From 38-11 sp927435965 (lineage in GTDB: Bacteria > Bacillota > Clostridia > Tissierellales > Dethiosulfatibacteraceae): 24,813 nucleotides of DNA. The position numbers and the translations under genes were made by a program. The notes under the pieces are model-generated. The model was not told where the DNA came from. It worked only from the letters and a program-made list of their open reading frames with translations, and did not search any database. Every line of letters begins with the position of its first letter. Positions within the stretch are counted from its first letter, which is position 1. Location: positions 1 to 24,813 of the forward strand of contig CAKMKB010000131.1 of NCBI GenBank assembly GCA_927435965.1. The letters are read 5' to 3'. This document shows positions 22,523 through 24,813 of this stretch, in pieces.

Positions 22523-23590
22523 CTAACTACGTTTCAAAAGCCACTCTGCAATTTTAGGTGCTACTTCCCTCTGGGATCTTGAACTAGCTACAATTCCAGC
22601 ATGCCCAACAGGATAAGTGACCATTTCTTTGTCTTTACTTCCCACCACATCCATTAGAGGTTTCGAAGAAGAAGGAGGAATCAGATTGTCTTTTTCGCCG
22701 ATAACATTCAATAAAGGCATAGTGATGTTGTTTAGGTTGATGGTCTTGTCTCCCAGGACAAACTCACCTTTGATCAATTTATTTTCCTGCCATAAATCTT
22801 TCATGTATTTGCGGTATGCCTCTCCAGCCTGTCCTGGACTATCGAAGATCCATTTTTCCATGCTGAGAAAGTCTTTTAACGCCTTAGGATCATCCAGGCT
22901 GTTGATTACGGCAACATACTTGTCCACCATTAAACTATAAGGTTTCAGGCAAATAAAACACATATTCAAAAAATCTCCAGGGACAATCCCGTAGGCATCC
23001 ACTAGGCTGTCCACATCCATCTGTTTTGCCCATTTGAAAAGCAATCCGTCCTCTATATCGAAGTCAATCGGTGAAGCTATCGTGACTAGATTCTTGATTT
23101 TTTCCGGATACATGGATGCATAAATGGATCCGTATGTTCCACCCTGACACTTTGCAATCAAATTGATTTGGTCAACACCATTCGTTTTACGAACAAAATC
23201 GATGGCATCTCCCAAGTAATCTTCAATGTAATCTTCAAGTGTGATATATCTATCTTCAGGAGTCGGATATCCCCAATCAAGGATATAAAGATCAAGACCT
23301 TCATCAAGTAATTTTTTCACGAAACTCTTTTCTTGCTGCAAATCCATGATATACGGTCTGTTCATTAGTGCATACATGATTAAAGTGGGAACACTCGTTT
23401 TTGCTCCGTTGGTTTGCTCAAAGTGATAGACTTTTAATTTATCTTCCTGATAAACCAGCTTCTTAGGTGTTTTATAATGATCTTCAAAATCTAGATTCAT
23501 CAGCACATCCAACCCATCTGCCAGTTTTTGCTGTTTTTTCATAACCTGAGAAATATATTCAGCTATTTGATTATCTGTCTTCTTTTGCAT
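22523..23590 (-). CDS. phaC: class III polyhydroxyalkanoate synthase, catalytic subunit PhaC
   Basis: 355 residues from ATG 23590, which follows AAGGGGTG; an in-frame TTG one codon earlier is too close to that site. An alpha/beta hydrolase that polymerises 3-hydroxyacyl-CoA. Cys148, Asp301 and His330 form the triad, with the same spacing (153 and 29) as Cys149/Asp302/His331 of Allochromatium vinosum PhaC. The Cys lies in A-K-C-Q-G-G, so the first Gly of the usual G-x-C-x-G box is Ala. Asp is in GEKDNLIPP and His in PVGHAGI. The LDWGYPTPEDRYITLEDY segment (104-121) is typical. It lies 11 bases after phaE, and both subunits are required in class III. Confidence 0.93.
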   Translation of the reverse strand: MQKKTDNQIAEYISQVMKKQQKLADGLDVLMNLDFEDHYKTPKKLVYQEDKLKVYHFEQTNGAKTSVPTLIMYALMNRPYIMDLQQEKSFVKKLLDEGLDLYILDWGYPTPEDRYITLEDYIEDYLGDAIDFVRKTNGVDQINLIAKCQGGTYGSIYASMYPEKIKNLVTIASPIDFDIEDGLLFKWAKQMDVDSLVDAYGIVPGDFLNMCFICLKPYSLMVDKYVAVINSLDDPKALKDFLSMEKWIFDSPGQAGEAYRKYMKDLWQENKLIKGEFVLGDKTINLNNITMPLLNVIGEKDNLIPPSSSKPLMDVVGSKDKEMVTYPVGHAGIVASSRSQREVAPKIAEWLLKRS

Positions 23591-23601
23591 CAAATCACCC
23601 C

Positions 23602-24657
23602 TTAAGATATATCTCTTTCTTTTAACAAAGCGACTTCTTTTTTCAATTTTTTAACTTCTTTCTTCAGCTTATAGACCGTTTCGTACAGACTATTCATATC
23701 AGAACTCTTTGGGATTGGAAAAAGATTCAAATATTCTTCCCAAAGTTGATCTGATTCTTTCTTGAATTCTGTCATAGCAGTCAAAGTTTGTCCTACTAAC
23801 TTGCTGAAATCATCTGAAAAGAACAGCTTATCAAATGCTTTGTTGATCTCGCTCGTCCAGTACTTATAGAATTCTTCAAAACTCTCAGGTTGCTTTTGAT
23901 CCTTATACAATTCCGCGTAATCATCTAACACTTTTTTCAGAGTTTCCTGACCAATTTTTGTAATATTGGCCATAAATTCCTGGAGCAATGCACTGAAACG
24001 AATAAATTTGTCAAAACTCTCTGTTTGTTTCTCCAACTTTTCCCGATCAAAACCCATCATCGGCACATTCAGCATCTTACTGAATGTTTTCTCATAGTTT
24101 TCTTTCCATATTTGAAGAAAATCGAGATATGCGGAAGGATCGTAAGTTAACCCTTTAAACATCGCATCATTCATTCCCATTTCAGGGGTAATCCAAGGTG
24201 ACCATATTTTTTCCGATGCAGTTCTATAGGATTCCATGGTGCTAACTGAATCCTGCATTACTTTTTTCATTGGTTCAGGAACATGAGGCCAATAATGCTG
24301 GTTCATATATTCCTGATACTGACCGTTCCATTTGTCATAAATATCTTTCATCGCTTCAGCTGTTGGTGTAAAGTTCTTTTCATTCAATTCTTGCCAGAGT
24401 TTGTACATTTCTTTATAGGCGCCTGCATTTTCTTTCATTCGACTATAAACCTCAGTTGGTGTGCCCTGATATGTTGTCATCATCTGTTTCTGAAGATCCA
24501 TTGCCTGTTGAAAATAATCCATCGGATCAAAGCTAGTATTAAAAGAGTATTTGTTGGACATGTTCTCTGAGTTTTGTTGAAACATTTTCTGCAAGGCATC
24601 AAAAAGGTTTTTCTGTGCCTCAATCATTTGTTCAAAAGCTTCTGTTTTCTTTTTCAT
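23602..24657 (-). CDS. phaE: class III polyhydroxyalkanoate synthase subunit PhaE
   Basis: 351 helical, Met- and Lys-rich residues matching PhaE (PF09712) in length, order and position before phaC. A central region with SEKIWSPWITPEMGMNDAMF and FDREKLEKQTESFDKF and a late LWEEYLNLFPIPKSSDMNSLYE stretch are family-like. The end (about 325-350) is a Lys-rich heptad pattern, EVKKLKKEVALLKER, a coiled coil. PhaE has no catalytic residues; it stabilises and activates PhaC on the granule. AAGGGGAG precedes the ATG. Codons for residues about 38-69 are repeated, perfectly and in reverse orientation, at the right end of the window. Confidence 0.92.
   Translation of the reverse strand: MKKKTEAFEQMIEAQKNLFDALQKMFQQNSENMSNKYSFNTSFDPMDYFQQAMDLQKQMMTTYQGTPTEVYSRMKENAGAYKEMYKLWQELNEKNFTPTAEAMKDIYDKWNGQYQEYMNQHYWPHVPEPMKKVMQDSVSTMESYRTASEKIWSPWITPEMGMNDAMFKGLTYDPSAYLDFLQIWKENYEKTFSKMLNVPMMGFDREKLEKQTESFDKFIRFSALLQEFMANITKIGQETLKKVLDDYAELYKDQKQPESFEEFYKYWTSEINKAFDKLFFSDDFSKLVGQTLTAMTEFKKESDQLWEEYLNLFPIPKSSDMNSLYETVYKLKKEVKKLKKEVALLKERDIS
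24452..24545 (-). repeat. 94-base inverted repeat, arm inside phaE
   Basis: Reverse complement of this stretch is identical base for base to 24720-24813. It encodes part of PhaE beginning just before SFDPMDYFQQ. The two arms are separated by 174 bases. Confidence 0.97.
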
Positions 24658-24676
24658 AAAAACTCCCCTTTCACTT

Positions 24677-24686
24677 AATACGTATT
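24677..24686. promoter_or_regulatory. short palindrome upstream of phaE
   Basis: AATACGTATT, a perfect 10-bp palindrome about 20 bases before the phaE start codon and next to its ribosome binding site. A possible operator; weak on its own. I see no convincing promoter for phaE in the 62 unique bases between the start codon and the repeat. Confidence 0.25.
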
Positions 24687-24719
24687 GTCAACTAAGACAC
24701 TCGTTTTTTATTTTAAATC

Positions 24720-24813
24720 CTTTTAATACTAGCTTTGATCCGATGGATTATTTTCAACAGGCAATGGATCTTCAGAAACAGATGATGACAACATATCAGG
24801 GCACACCAACTGA
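24720..24813 (+). repeat. 94-base inverted repeat, arm at the right end of the window
   Basis: Perfect inverted copy of 24452-24545 that runs to the last base. It carries an open but start-less fragment of phaE on plus. Lack of any mismatch, and its position at the very end, make a chimeric read or amplification fold-back more likely than a real duplication. Confidence 0.97.

Noticed and set aside
24686..24691. TTGACA on the minus strand upstream of phaE
   Set aside because: Only about 28 bases before the start codon and no -10 follows at 16-18 bases; that position is occupied by the ribosome binding site.

Overview
The window looks like 24.8 kb of chromosome from a low-GC, probably anaerobic Firmicute of the Clostridia type. 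The reasons are strong AGGAGG-type ribosome binding sites, TTGACA/TATAAT promoters, S-layer-homology (SLH) surface proteins, a Fur box of the Bacillus type, and a gene set rich in Fe-S and flavin enzymes (an Old-Yellow-Enzyme/2-enoate-reductase-like protein and a cytosolic reductive-dehalogenase-like protein). I see no phage, transposase, CRISPR or rRNA. The last 94 bases are a perfect inverted copy of part of phaE, so the right end may be a contig edge with a fold-back chimera.

Layout. (1) 161-2576, minus: a polar amino-acid ABC importer in the order binding protein, permease, ATPase, with a strong promoter, a terminator-like hairpin in its leader, a hairpin between binding protein and permease, and an end terminator. 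(2) 2689-3798, minus: an AI-2E-family membrane protein, divergent from (3) a secreted SLH protein (3975-5186, plus). (4) 5175-8091, minus: four closely spaced genes (DUF4126 membrane protein, small two-TM protein, reductive-dehalogenase-like Fe-S protein, RibF-like flavokinase with a degenerate adenylyltransferase half). (5) 8301-8651, plus: a minimal stand-alone GHKL ATPase. (6) 8714-12716, minus: an operon of a 37-codon reading frame, a 715-residue flavin/Fe-S oxidoreductase, and the large and small subunits of aconitase X. It is controlled by a textbook promoter with a perfect palindrome just downstream of it, and a divergent TetR regulator lies at 12898-13482. (7) 13486-15156, minus: a 7TM diguanylate cyclase. 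(8) 15253-18467, minus: a YfcC-type carrier, an M14-like (DUF2817) metallopeptidase and a SagB-like nitroreductase with overlapping ends. (9) 18530-19757, minus: an endolysin-type amidase and an ASCH/PUA-like protein. (10) 19970-21502, plus: a large SLH/Ig-like surface protein. (11) tRNA-Thr(CGT) on the minus strand. (12) 21839-22441, plus: a WrbA-like flavodoxin whose promoter spacer is a perfect Fur box. (13) 22523-24657, minus: class III polyhydroxyalkanoate synthase phaE-phaC.

How parts work together. The TetR/flavin oxidoreductase/AcnX block reads as one regulated dehydration-plus-reduction pathway of unknown substrate. Its lead gene is odd: a 37-codon frame with its own strong ribosome binding site lies in the same frame as the oxidoreductase and is separated from it by a single TAA. 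The dehalogenase-like/RibF-like block and the carrier/peptidase/nitroreductase block are two further gene sets whose combination suggests dedicated pathways that I cannot name. Two identical 33-base hairpins act as bidirectional terminators, one between the SLH gene and the tRNA and one between the flavodoxin and phaC.
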